Source: UBA6115 sp050952935 (lineage in GTDB: Bacteria; Bacillota; Clostridia; Christensenellales; Aristaeellaceae). Taken from it: 64,000 nt of DNA. The notes beneath the pieces are model-generated. The model had not been told where the DNA came from and searched no databases. It worked only from the letters and a program-made list of their open reading frames with translations. The position numbers and the translations under genes are program-made. Positions 41,299-49,261 of this stretch are shown here, piece after piece. Each line of letters opens with the position of its first letter. The first letter of the stretch is position 1. The stretch spans positions 124,001 to 188,000 of the forward strand of contig JBMNLS010000002.1 in the NCBI GenBank assembly GCA_050952935.1. The letters are read 5' to 3'.

Positions 41299-41856
41299 TC
41301 ACAGATCGGCTTTTCTGTATAGTTCAGGGCCCTGGGCATAGAGATTGTTCCCCTGGGCGTCAATGGCGACCACAGCCGGGAAATCCTTGATATAAAAGCG
41401 GTGAATCGCCTCCGCCCCCAGGTCGGGATAGGCAACGACCTCGCTTTTCTGAATGCTCCTTGAAATAAGCACCGCCGAGCCGCCCACAGCGCCGAAATAC
41501 ACAGCGCTATGCGCTTTGATGGCGGCGATGACCTCGTCCCCCCGCTCACCCTTGCCGATCATGCCCTTAAGCCCCAGGGCCAGCAGGCGCGGGGTGTAGG
41601 GATCCATGCGGTAGCTACTGGTGGGGCCTGCGGGGCCCACGGCACGGCCGGGTCGGGCGGGGGCGGGGCCCACATAGTAGATGGTTTCCCCTGCCAGCTC
41701 TACAGGCAGGGGCTTGCGCTCATCCAAAAGTGCGATCAGCCGCTTGTGGGCGGCGTCCCGGGCGGTAAGCACGGAGCCGGTGAGCAGCACCTGGTCGCCG
41801 GCTTTGAGGCTGCGGACGATTTCCTCGCTGAGGGGCAAATTAACATGTATTTCCAT
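41299..41856 (-). CDS. fumB: Class I fumarate hydratase, beta (C-terminal) subunit
   Basis: A 185-residue subunit of the two-component iron-sulfur fumarase (or the closely related tartrate dehydratase). Family segments are LSEEIVRSLKAGDQVLLTGS, YYVGPAPARPGRAVGPAGPT and IGKGERGDEVIAAIKAH. The pair interconverts fumarate and malate in anaerobes. It starts twelve bases after the alpha subunit gene. Confidence 0.88.
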   Translation of the reverse strand: MEIHVNLPLSEEIVRSLKAGDQVLLTGSVLTARDAAHKRLIALLDERKPLPVELAGETIYYVGPAPARPGRAVGPAGPTSSYRMDPYTPRLLALGLKGMIGKGERGDEVIAAIKAHSAVYFGAVGGSAVLISRSIQKSEVVAYPDLGAEAIHRFYIKDFPAVVAIDAQGNNLYAQGPELYRKADL

Positions 41857-41867
41857 GCTGATCTCCT

Positions 41868-42713
41868 TTACAGGGTCGTTTCCGCGTGGCGGGCCGCGTG
41901 GCAGCAGATGTTGACCGCCACAGGGAGCCCCGCGATGTGGGTGGGGGCGGTGATGATATGCACCTTCAGCGCTGTGGTGCCCCCGCCGTAGCCGGCAGGC
42001 CCGATGCCCAGGGCATTGATGCGCGATAGCAGATCCTCTTCAAGCCGGGCGTATCGCGGGTCTTTGTGCTTTCTTGTCATGGGCAGGCTGGTGGCACGCT
42101 TTGCCATGAGGGCGGCCAGCTCAAAGGTGCCCCCGATGCCAACGCCCACCACCAGCGGCGGGCAGGGGTTGGGGCCCGCGATGCGCACGGTGTCCACCAC
42201 AAAGTCGCTCACGCCCTTCACCCCTGCCGCCGGGGTCAGCATGGCCAGACGGCTCATGTTTTCGGAGCCGAAGCCCTTGGCGATGGCCAGGATATGCAGC
42301 TTATCCCCGGGCACGATGCGGGTGTGGATGACGCAGGGGGTGTTGTCCCCGGTGTTTTTACGATCAAAAAGGGGCTCCGCCACCACGGACTTGCGCAGGT
42401 AACCCTCTGTGTAGGCCTTGCGCACTCCAGCGTTGACCGCCTCCTCCAGGCTGCCGCCGGTCAGGTGGATATCCTGGCCGATAGTGAGATAGACCACCGA
42501 CATGCCGGTATCCTGGCACACACAGAGGCTTTCCTCAGCGCCGGCCCGGTTATTCTCTATCAATTGTTCCAGCACATGCCTGCCCAGGGGGGAAGGCTCC
42601 TTTCTGGCGGCGCTGTCCAGCGCTGTCATCAGATCCTCCCCGATGACAAAGTTGGCCTGAAGAAACAGGTCGCTTACCGTTTGGGTGATGGTGGATACGT
42701 CAATTTCCCGCAT
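41868..42713 (-). CDS. fumA: Class I fumarate hydratase, alpha (N-terminal) subunit
   Basis: A 281-residue subunit that holds the 4Fe-4S cluster; ligating cysteines are likely in ESLCVCQDTGMSVVY, GPNPCPPLVVGVGIGG and VNICCHAARHAE. An AAGGAGG site six bases before the ATG at 42713 decides the start. It follows tmcAL and precedes the beta subunit. The window also holds a secreted fumarate-reductase-like protein, but no link is shown. Confidence 0.9.
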   Translation of the reverse strand: MREIDVSTITQTVSDLFLQANFVIGEDLMTALDSAARKEPSPLGRHVLEQLIENNRAGAEESLCVCQDTGMSVVYLTIGQDIHLTGGSLEEAVNAGVRKAYTEGYLRKSVVAEPLFDRKNTGDNTPCVIHTRIVPGDKLHILAIAKGFGSENMSRLAMLTPAAGVKGVSDFVVDTVRIAGPNPCPPLVVGVGIGGTFELAALMAKRATSLPMTRKHKDPRYARLEEDLLSRINALGIGPAGYGGGTTALKVHIITAPTHIAGLPVAVNICCHAARHAETTL

Positions 42714-42724
42714 AGATGCCTCCT

Positions 42725-43891
42725 TCAATCAAGTATGATCATGGGTTTTTGCCAGGCGCTGGCGGGGGGCAACCCCGCGCCCAGCGCCCAAAGCTCCTCA
42801 GCGCGCATGTCCTGGGCCAGGTCGCGGTTAAGCTGCCTGCCCGGCCTGTCGATGAGGGGGAAACCGGAGCCTTTTATGGCTGTCAGCAGTGGCTCTGCCC
42901 CTTTTCTAAAGCCCAGCAGGCGGGCATAGCCCGGATTTTCGGGGAAGCTGTCAAGGCCCAGCAGGCTGTGGCTGACAGCGCGGCTGATCCTGGCCTGGGT
43001 GTAGCGCCGGGTTTTGACCAGCCGCAGCAGCTCTTCCCGGCTGGCGGCCTGCCTGGCTTTGGCCAGGATGCGCCGCTCCAGGCCTTCTGACATCTCAGGG
43101 GAGGCCATTAGCCTGGCCTCATTCCCTTGGAGCAGGGTGCCCATCAGCAATGCGTCCAGGGAATCAGGCGCATGCAGATGGCCTTTTTTGGCCGCTTCCC
43201 GAATGATGCCAAGGCTCCCGGGCGGCACCGAGGCCGCCACCCCCGGCCACGCGCCCTGGCGCAGGGCTGCCCGCACCGCCGTGGCCGAGGGCAGGGGGGA
43301 TAGCCCCTGGGCATGGTAATCCCCGCTGCGGGGGATGGGCGCCGGGGTGATGGCGCTGTTCAGGCGCTTGAGCTCCAGCAGGTAGCTAAGCCCCAGGATG
43401 AAATTGGGCGCTGAGAAAAGAGCCGGGGGAGCATCCGGCAGGCAGGCCGATAGTGCCTCCCCCTGGGCTTTGGCAAAGGCATGGCCTGCCTGAAGCCTGT
43501 CTTTGAGCACGCTGGAAAACCGGGCGCTGGGGCGATGCAGCACCTCTGTCGCCGGCAAAAGAAACTGTTCGGCCTCTAACTCACAGCCAAAGCTCAGGTG
43601 GCTCACCACCCCCAAGCTCTGGAGAATGCCGACCCCGCCCCTGGCAAAGCGGTTGGCCTGGGCGCAGGAAAAACTCACCGGCATCCCCAGCACCACATCC
43701 GCCCCGCCCAACAGCGCCATCTTTGCCCGGGCGTGGGTATCAAAAAGCATCGCCTCCCCCCGCTGGGAAAAGGCGCAGCCGATGACCACCACTATATACG
43801 CCGCCTGGGTGCGCTTCTGCGCCTGCGTCAGGTGGTAGAGGTGGCCCAGATGGAAAGGATCATATTCCGCGATAATGCCGCAAACCCGCAT
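42725..43891 (-). CDS. tmcAL: tRNA(Met) cytidine acetate ligase (TmcAL/YlbM family)
   Basis: A 388-residue nucleotidyltransferase-fold enzyme that acetylates the wobble cytidine of elongator tRNA-Met using acetate and ATP in Bacillus. The N-terminal motif GIIAEYDPFHLGHLYHL gives the nucleotidyl-transferase signature, followed by VIGCAFSQRGEAMLFD and GADVVLGMPVSFSCAQANRFA. It is the first gene of a minus-strand run with the fumarase subunits; the gap of 11 bases suggests co-transcription. Confidence 0.88.
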   Translation of the reverse strand: MRVCGIIAEYDPFHLGHLYHLTQAQKRTQAAYIVVVIGCAFSQRGEAMLFDTHARAKMALLGGADVVLGMPVSFSCAQANRFARGGVGILQSLGVVSHLSFGCELEAEQFLLPATEVLHRPSARFSSVLKDRLQAGHAFAKAQGEALSACLPDAPPALFSAPNFILGLSYLLELKRLNSAITPAPIPRSGDYHAQGLSPLPSATAVRAALRQGAWPGVAASVPPGSLGIIREAAKKGHLHAPDSLDALLMGTLLQGNEARLMASPEMSEGLERRILAKARQAASREELLRLVKTRRYTQARISRAVSHSLLGLDSFPENPGYARLLGFRKGAEPLLTAIKGSGFPLIDRPGRQLNRDLAQDMRAEELWALGAGLPPASAWQKPMIILD

Positions 43892-44202
43892 ACTGCCTCC
43901 GCCTGAAATATAGCATAATGAGAGGGAAAAAGGAAGTTGAAATGATGTCTGTCACAACAGCCCGGAACGATTGCGAAAGATACAATTTAGGGTTGCGAAT
44001 CTCCCATATCAGGAGTATAATAAACATGAAACATGATTCACCTTGCATATTGCAGGATGCTGGATTCAGCGATGAAAAAGGCCCGGAAGGCTCAGGGAGG
44101 TTCCTGGAGAAAACGCGGCGCGTTTACGGCCAAAACCTGGGCGGATGCTTAAGGTTTTGGATCATCATATAAATAATTGCCAATTGGCAGAAAGAAGGTT
44201 AC
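43892..44202 (+). other. Promoter and leader region of the phaJ-bcd-etfBA operon
   Basis: It holds a promoter (TTGCGA at 43993-43998, 17 bases, TATAAT at 44016-44021), a ~180-base leader, a perfect 9-bp hairpin CCAAAACCT/AGGTTTTGG (44130-44160) and the 12-base palindrome TGCCAATTGGCA (44178-44189) just before the ribosome site. No ORF with supporting features is seen. Hairpin and palindrome may be regulatory. Confidence 0.6.
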
Positions 44203-44631
44203 ATGAGTATGGCACAGACAGGAATTACATTTGACGAGATTCAGATCGGACAGCAGGCCAGCTTCACCAAGACGATTACCGAAACGGACGTGGTGTTGTT
44301 CGCCGGAATCAGCGGCGACCTGAACCCCGCGCACACCGATGAGGTCAGCGCGTCTGCCAGCCCCTTTGGCGGGCGGATTGCCCACGGCGCGCTGGTCGCC
44401 TCTCTCATTTCCACGGTTCTGGGCATGCGCTTGCCCGGCCCCGGCACCATCTACCTGAAGCAGGAGTCCTCCTTTTTGAAGCCTGTTCACATTGGCGACA
44501 CGGTGACCGCCACCTGCAAGGTGATTGAGAAGACTGAAAAGAAACGCGTGATTCTAGAAACTGTTTGCACCAATCAGCAGGGAGAAACCGTTATTTCCGG
44601 TCAGGCCACCGTGCTTTGCCCGAGAAAATAG
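44203..44631 (+). CDS. phaJ: MaoC-like (R)-specific enoyl-CoA hydratase
   Basis: A 142-residue hot-dog-fold hydratase. The catalytic Asp/His pair lies in ISGDLNPAHTDE, followed by FGGRIAHGALVASLIS, the hydratase-2 signature. It hydrates 2-enoyl-CoA or removes water from (R)-3-hydroxyacyl-CoA. It leads an operon with acyl-CoA dehydrogenase and the electron-transfer flavoprotein, where crt (S-specific crotonase) is the more common partner. An AGAAGG site precedes the ATG. Confidence 0.87.
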   Translation: MSMAQTGITFDEIQIGQQASFTKTITETDVVLFAGISGDLNPAHTDEVSASASPFGGRIAHGALVASLISTVLGMRLPGPGTIYLKQESSFLKPVHIGDTVTATCKVIEKTEKKRVILETVCTNQQGETVISGQATVLCPRK

Positions 44632-44642
44632 GAGGAAAGAAG

Positions 44643-45782
44643 ATGGATTTTCAACTATCCCCGCAACACGCGGCGCTGCAGCAGATGTTTCGCCGCTTTG
44701 CCCAGCAGGAAGTAAAGCCCCTGGCTGCTGAGATTGACGACATGGAGCGCTTTCCCGAGGAAAACGTCCGCAAGATGTCGGCGATGAATATGATGGGCAT
44801 CCCGATGAGCAAGGAATATGGTGGCGCCGGGGCAGACAATTTGGCCTATATCCTGGCGGTGGAGGAGCTTTCCAAGGTTTGCGCCACCACCGGCGTGGTG
44901 CTCTCCGCCCATACCTCCCTGTGCGAATCGCCCATTGAGGCCTTTGGCAGCGATGCCCAGAAGGAGAAATACCTGCGCCCGCTGTGCCTGGGGGAAAAGG
45001 TTGGTTCTTTTGCCCTGACTGAACCCAACGCGGGTACCGATGCCGCCACCCAGCAGAGCTACGCCAAGAAAGAGGCGGATCATTACCTGCTGAACGGCTC
45101 CAAGATTTTTATCACCAATGCCGGGGTGGCGGATATTTTCGTCATTTTTGCCATGACATCCCCGGAACTGGGCACGCGGGGCATCTCCGCGTTTATCCTG
45201 GAAAAGGGCATGCCGGGCTTCTCCATTGGCCTGCAGGAAAAGAAGATGGGCATCCGCGGGTCTTCCACCTGTGAGCTGATCTTTGAAAATGTGAAAGTGC
45301 CTTTTGAAAACCTGCTGGGGGTTGAAGGCAAGGGCTTTTCAATCGCCATGAAAACGCTGGATGGCGGCCGCATCGGCATCGGCGCCCAGGCCCTGGGCAT
45401 TGCCCAGGGGGCCATTGATGAAGCGGTGGCCTATGTGAAGCAGCGCAAGCAGTTTGGCAGGCCCATCGCGAAATTCCAAAACACCCAGTTCACCCTGGCT
45501 GATATGCAAACCCAGGTGGACGCGGCCCGTTTGCTGGTCTACCGCGCAGCCTGCGCCAAAGACGCGGGCCAATCCTACTCTTACGAAGCCGCGATGGCAA
45601 AGCTGTTTGCCTCTGAAACCGCCATGTCCGTGACCACAAAAGCGGTTCAGCTCTTTGGCGGATACGGCTATACTCGGGATTATCCGATGGAGCGGATGAT
45701 GCGCGACGCAAAGATCACCGAAATTTACGAAGGCACCTCTGAAGTGCAGCGTATGGTGATCTCCGGCAACATGTTGAGATAG
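44643..45782 (+). CDS. bcd: Short-chain acyl-CoA dehydrogenase (probable butyryl-CoA dehydrogenase)
   Basis: A 379-residue flavoenzyme. It has the signatures FALTEPNAGTDAA and RDAKITEIYEGTSEVQRMVI, the latter holding the catalytic Glu in YEGT, and QLFGGYGYTRDYPMERMMRD. With the downstream EtfB and EtfA it probably reduces crotonyl-CoA to butyryl-CoA, coupled to ferredoxin reduction by electron bifurcation as in Clostridia; bifurcation itself is inferred. The ATG at 44643 has an AGGAGGAAAG site. Confidence 0.92.
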   Translation: MDFQLSPQHAALQQMFRRFAQQEVKPLAAEIDDMERFPEENVRKMSAMNMMGIPMSKEYGGAGADNLAYILAVEELSKVCATTGVVLSAHTSLCESPIEAFGSDAQKEKYLRPLCLGEKVGSFALTEPNAGTDAATQQSYAKKEADHYLLNGSKIFITNAGVADIFVIFAMTSPELGTRGISAFILEKGMPGFSIGLQEKKMGIRGSSTCELIFENVKVPFENLLGVEGKGFSIAMKTLDGGRIGIGAQALGIAQGAIDEAVAYVKQRKQFGRPIAKFQNTQFTLADMQTQVDAARLLVYRAACAKDAGQSYSYEAAMAKLFASETAMSVTTKAVQLFGGYGYTRDYPMERMMRDAKITEIYEGTSEVQRMVISGNMLR

Positions 45783-45791
45783 GAGAGGAAT

Positions 45792-46583
45792 ATGAACATC
45801 ATCGTTCTGGTAAAACAGGTTCCCGATACAACGGAGATGAGCGTGGACAAGGAAACTGGCACCTTGATCCGCACGGGCGTGCCCACCATCTGCAACCCCG
45901 ATGACCTTGCGGCAATGGAAGAGGCCCTGAAGCTGAAAGATCAATACGGCGCCCATGTCCGGGTGCTGAGCATGGGCCCCAAACAGGCGGAGCCGATGCT
46001 AAAAGAGCTGCGCGGCATGGGGGCGGACGAGGTGACGCTCATCAGCGACCGGGCGTTTGCAGGGTCAGACACCTGGGCCACCTCCAACACCCTGGCCAAG
46101 GCCATTGCCCTGTACCCCTACGACCTGATTATCGCCGGCCGCCAGGCCATTGACGGGGATACCGCCCAGGTTGGTCCGCAAACAGCTGAGAAGCTGGGCC
46201 TGCCGCAGATCACCCTGGTGACGCGCATTGACTCCTGCGAAAACGGCGTGTTGCGTGTCACCAAGGATTATGAGGATTTTTCAGAGGAACTGGAGGTGGA
46301 TCTGCCGGCACTCATCACCTGCGTGGCTGGCAACAACACCCCCCGCTACGGTCAGGTAGACTTGATGTGGGAAAGCTTCCTGGCCCCGGTTGATCAGGTG
46401 AGCAATGAGACGCTGAACCTGGACAAGGATCACACGGGGCTGTCCGGCTCGCCCACGCTGGTGAAAAAGACCTTCCCGCGGACGCTGACGACCAATCATG
46501 AGGTGAAGACCGTCTCGCCCTCGGAAGCCGCGGAAATCATTGCCGCCTATCTGGCGCCGTACTTGCAAAAAGGAGGGAAATAA
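45792..46583 (+). CDS. etfB: Electron transfer flavoprotein beta subunit
   Basis: A 263-residue subunit. The start MNIIVLVKQVPDTTEMSVD and the signature IAGRQAIDGDTAQVGPQTAE with LPALITCVAGNNTPRY are diagnostic. In bifurcating Etf complexes this subunit carries the FAD that splits electrons. It lies between bcd and etfA with short gaps. Confidence 0.95.
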   Translation: MNIIVLVKQVPDTTEMSVDKETGTLIRTGVPTICNPDDLAAMEEALKLKDQYGAHVRVLSMGPKQAEPMLKELRGMGADEVTLISDRAFAGSDTWATSNTLAKAIALYPYDLIIAGRQAIDGDTAQVGPQTAEKLGLPQITLVTRIDSCENGVLRVTKDYEDFSEELEVDLPALITCVAGNNTPRYGQVDLMWESFLAPVDQVSNETLNLDKDHTGLSGSPTLVKKTFPRTLTTNHEVKTVSPSEAAEIIAAYLAPYLQKGGK

Positions 46584-46585
46584 GC

Positions 46586-47596
46586 ATGTCTTTTGATACC
46601 AAGGACATCTTTGTATTTATTGAGCAGCGCAATGGCGTGATTGCTGAGGGCAGCCGCCAGCTGTTGGCCAAATCCCGGGAGCTGGTGAAAGAGATCCCCT
46701 CCTTTGATGTGGTGGGCGTTTTGCTGGGCCATGAGGTTCAGGGCCTGGCGGACAAGGTGTTCGCCTCCGGGGCGGACAAAGTCATCCTGGTTGACAGCCC
46801 GCGCCTTGGTCGCTACAACACGCAGCATTATGCCGCCGCGCTGACAAGCGTATGCAATGAGTTTAAGCCGGATACTGTGCTGCTGGCGGCCACGGTGATT
46901 GGGCGGGACCTGGCCCCCAGGGTGGCGGCGCGGCTTAACACAGGCCTGACCGCCGATGCCACCCAGATTGAGGTGGACACTACTTCGGAGCATCCGGGGA
47001 TGCTGCTGGTGACGCGCCCCGCCTTTGGCGGCAATCTGTTTGGCACGATCATCTGCCCCAGAACCAGGCCACAGATGTCCACTATCCGCCCCCATGTGTT
47101 TGATGAACTGAAAGAAGCCTATTCCGGGCGCAGGGAGCTGATGCAGCATCAGGTGACCTTTGAAGAAAAAGACCAGGTGCGCTTCATCAGGCAGATCCCC
47201 AAGAAGGAAAAAAGCATCGATATTTCCAAAGCGAATGTCATCCTTTCAGGCGGCCGCGGCATGAAGGACGCGTATGACCTGGTGGTGAAAATCGCTCAAA
47301 GCATTAGGGCGACCCCCGGCTCTTCCAGGGCGCTGGTGGACGCGGGCATCGCGCCCAAGCCCCTCCAGGTGGGCCAGACGGGCACCACAGTCAAGCCCAA
47401 GGTGTATATCGCCGTTGGCATCTCAGGTGCTGTGCAGCATACGGCGGGCATGGACAAGTCTGACCTGATCATCGCCGTGAACTCCGACCCCAAAGCCGCC
47501 ATCTTTAACGTTGCCCATGTGGGGCTGGTGACGGACGGCCATAAGGTGCTGCCGCTCATCAAAGAAGAGCTGCTAAAGGCCGCGGAGAAAAAATAA
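46586..47596 (+). CDS. etfA: Electron transfer flavoprotein alpha subunit
   Basis: A 336-residue subunit. The C-terminal FAD domain holds VILSGGRGMKDAYDLV, GQTGTTVKPKVYIAVGISG and AVQHTAGMDKSDLIIAVNSD. It passes electrons between EtfB and Bcd. It ends the operon, with a strong hairpin terminator 20-60 bases downstream. Confidence 0.95.
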   Translation: MSFDTKDIFVFIEQRNGVIAEGSRQLLAKSRELVKEIPSFDVVGVLLGHEVQGLADKVFASGADKVILVDSPRLGRYNTQHYAAALTSVCNEFKPDTVLLAATVIGRDLAPRVAARLNTGLTADATQIEVDTTSEHPGMLLVTRPAFGGNLFGTIICPRTRPQMSTIRPHVFDELKEAYSGRRELMQHQVTFEEKDQVRFIRQIPKKEKSIDISKANVILSGGRGMKDAYDLVVKIAQSIRATPGSSRALVDAGIAPKPLQVGQTGTTVKPKVYIAVGISGAVQHTAGMDKSDLIIAVNSDPKAAIFNVAHVGLVTDGHKVLPLIKEELLKAAEKK

Positions 47597-47614
47597 CAGC
47601 AAGCACATTCCCTC

Positions 47615-47660
47615 ATCCTGCCCTTGCCTGGCAATCCTCCAGGCGGGGGTGGGATTTTTA
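47615..47660 (+). terminator. Terminator after etfA
   Basis: A long GC-rich stem with inner GCCTGG/CCAGGC is followed by five Ts. Confidence 0.8.
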
Positions 47661-47678
47661 TGTCAGTCCCCGTATTTT

Positions 47679-48130
47679 TCATGCGGGTGGTTCTGGCGTA
47701 GACGTACTGACCGGAACTGGCCGCAGTACATACATATGGTTTTGAGTCTGGGCAATCTCTTTGTAAACTGTCTTTCTGAAACCACATTGCATTTTTAGAA
47801 ATCGAAGCGGAAATTCCACCTTTGATCGTACCGCCGACTTCTGGTGCTTATACTGATTCCAAACTTTATTGCATCGTTGCGCCGGTTCTTTTATCGCCCT
47901 GCTGTGTCAGTCAACCTCAGCGTAGCTCAGGTTACGCTTTCGGTTTCCTTTCTTGCAGGGCAATAAAACTCCTCGCCGCTTTGGATGCAATAAAGTTTTA
48001 ATCGGTATTAATCTTTTTCTCCAAGGACTGGCCATTGTTGGTGTACTTTCTGTATGCTTTTCTCAGTCTTCGGTTTGTACGACATTTTATCCCCAGAACC
48101 CTGGATGGTTTGCCATTTCTTTTCACACAT
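47679..48130 (-). pseudogene. IS5-like transposase relic, interrupted by a palindromic element
   Basis: On the minus strand the frame from about 48130 encodes text such as NRRLRKAYRKYTNNGQSLEKKI, is broken by the element at 47851-48007, and resumes as HQKSAVRSKVEFPLRFLK, then CGFRKTVYKEIAQ, with a stop at 47679-47681. This matches the C-terminal end of IS5-family transposases (typical KSSVRAKVEHPFRVIKRQFG). Removing the element with one TTA copy restores the frame exactly as ...EKKIKHQKSAVRSKVEF. Further upstream the frame is lost to stops, so the gene is dead. Confidence 0.65.
47851..48007. repeat. Palindromic MITE-like element, copy 2 (~157 bp), with TTA target duplication
   Basis: About 50 bases at each end are imperfect inverted repeats (TACTGATT..AAACTTTATTGCATC on the left, complementary GGATGCAATAAAGTTTTAATCGGTA on the right in two parts), continuing to TTTTAT.GCCCTGC. 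The core (minus strand) is GCGTAACCTGAGCTACG then GTTGACTGA, as in copy 1. TTA flanks both ends (47848-47850 and 48008-48010). It is inserted in a transposase relic. Confidence 0.75.
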
Positions 48131-48314
48131 GGTAGTTTGGGCACAGCAGCCTAGATGTGACCGACACATTATGCATATTCGCGTTGATTCACTCCGCTTC
48201 TTGATGTGCTCCTTGTGTGATTGCTTAGCTTCTTACAATTATTCTAACATGAAAAAATAAATAAATCAGGGGTTCCCCAAACAATTTTACGTTCTCGGCA
48301 ACATTTTCACATTG
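48131..48314. other. Degenerate upstream part of the transposase relic
   Basis: The minus-strand sequence may carry further fragments of the relic in shifting frames (for example a stretch reading HNVSVTSRLLCPNYH), but stops occur in all frames and no start or ends of the insertion sequence could be identified. Confidence 0.35.
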
Positions 48315-48323
48315 TGGTATAAT
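48315..48323 (+). promoter_or_regulatory. Extended -10 promoter before the hydrolase gene
   Basis: TGG-TATAAT (TATAAT at 48318-48323) forms an extended -10 box 45 bases before the ATG; no good -35 is seen. Confidence 0.5.
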
Positions 48324-48367
48324 GCCCTCATTGAAGCGCAGCGCCGCCACAAGAAAGGGAAACGCTT

Positions 48368-49261
48368 ATGCCAAGTATCATCAGCACCCTGATGAAAGCC
48401 CAGATCAGCCTGCTTAATCCCCTGCTTAACAACATGGAGCTGGAGACCATGCGCCGCCTGCAGGACGGGCTGGCGGCCCTGGGAGCCCGGGTGAAGGCCG
48501 GACAGGTGGTGACCTGCCTGGAGGACCTGGGTGCCTGCGAGGCGGCTTGGGTGGTGCCGCTGTCTGGTGCTGTGCATAAGGCCGTGCTGTACCTCCACGG
48601 CGGGTCTTTTACCGCCGGCACCCTGGATTATGCCCAGGGTTTTGGCAGCATGCTGGCCCTGGAAACCGGCCGGGCTGCCCTGTGCCTGGCCTATCGGCTG
48701 GCGCCGGAAGATCCTTATCCGGCGGCGCTGGACGACGCCATGGCGGCCTATCGCCTGCTTCTCACGCGCTTTAAACCCAGGGACATCGCCTTGGTGGGTG
48801 AATCCGCCGGCGGGGGTCTGTGCTTCAGCCTGGCTATGCGCATCCGAGATGAGGGGCTGCCCATGCCCTTCCGGATGGCGGCGCTCTCCCCCTGGGGGGA
48901 TTTGAGCATCCAGCCTGACCCTGATGAAAAGCCGGAGCGCGACCCGGTGCTCTCCCGGGCGGGCATTGCTCAGTCCGCCGATATGTATTTGGCCGGGCAT
49001 CCGGCTACTGACCCCTATGTGTCCCCGGTGTATGGGGATTTCACGGGCCTGCCCGAATGCCTGATCATCACCGGCGAGGATGAAATCCTGCTGCCAGATT
49101 CTCACCGCCTGGCCGATGGCATGAGGCAGGCCGGCATCCCCTGTCAATTACATGTGGAGGAGGGAATGTGGCATGTGTACCCCCTCTATCCCGTGCCCGA
49201 AGCCCGGGACGCCCAGGCAATGCTGAAGGATTTCTTGGATGGAAAGGATGGCGGCCCGTGA
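48368..49261 (+). CDS. Alpha/beta-hydrolase, hormone-sensitive-lipase-type esterase
   Basis: A 297-residue esterase/lipase. The oxyanion-hole HGG is in YLHGGSFTAGT, the nucleophile in GESAGGG, the catalytic Asp in ITGEDEILLPDS and the His in EGMWHVYPL. No signal peptide, so likely cytoplasmic. Its stop overlaps the GTG of the acyltransferase gene. A conserved hydrolase/acyltransferase/DUF6320 trio implies joint work on an acyl ester, but the substrate is unknown. Confidence 0.85.
   Translation: MPSIISTLMKAQISLLNPLLNNMELETMRRLQDGLAALGARVKAGQVVTCLEDLGACEAAWVVPLSGAVHKAVLYLHGGSFTAGTLDYAQGFGSMLALETGRAALCLAYRLAPEDPYPAALDDAMAAYRLLLTRFKPRDIALVGESAGGGLCFSLAMRIRDEGLPMPFRMAALSPWGDLSIQPDPDEKPERDPVLSRAGIAQSADMYLAGHPATDPYVSPVYGDFTGLPECLIITGEDEILLPDSHRLADGMRQAGIPCQLHVEEGMWHVYPLYPVPEARDAQAMLKDFLDGKDGGP

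Noticed and set aside
41265..41549. N-terminal extension of dacF
   Set aside because: It overlaps the fumarase beta gene in another frame of the same strand; the start at 41264 gives a proper signal peptide with a ribosome site.
41299..42713. Assignment of the fumarase pair as tartrate dehydratase
   Set aside because: The families are closely related and cannot be separated with certainty by eye; fumarase is the more common function and no tartrate genes are nearby.
42066..42929. 287-codon plus-strand frame across fumA and tmcAL
   Set aside because: Both overlapped minus-strand genes have full family signatures; this frame has none.
47953..48260. Short plus-strand frames in the 48-kb intergenic region
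   Set aside because: They lie over the palindromic element and the minus-strand transposase relic and have no ribosome site.
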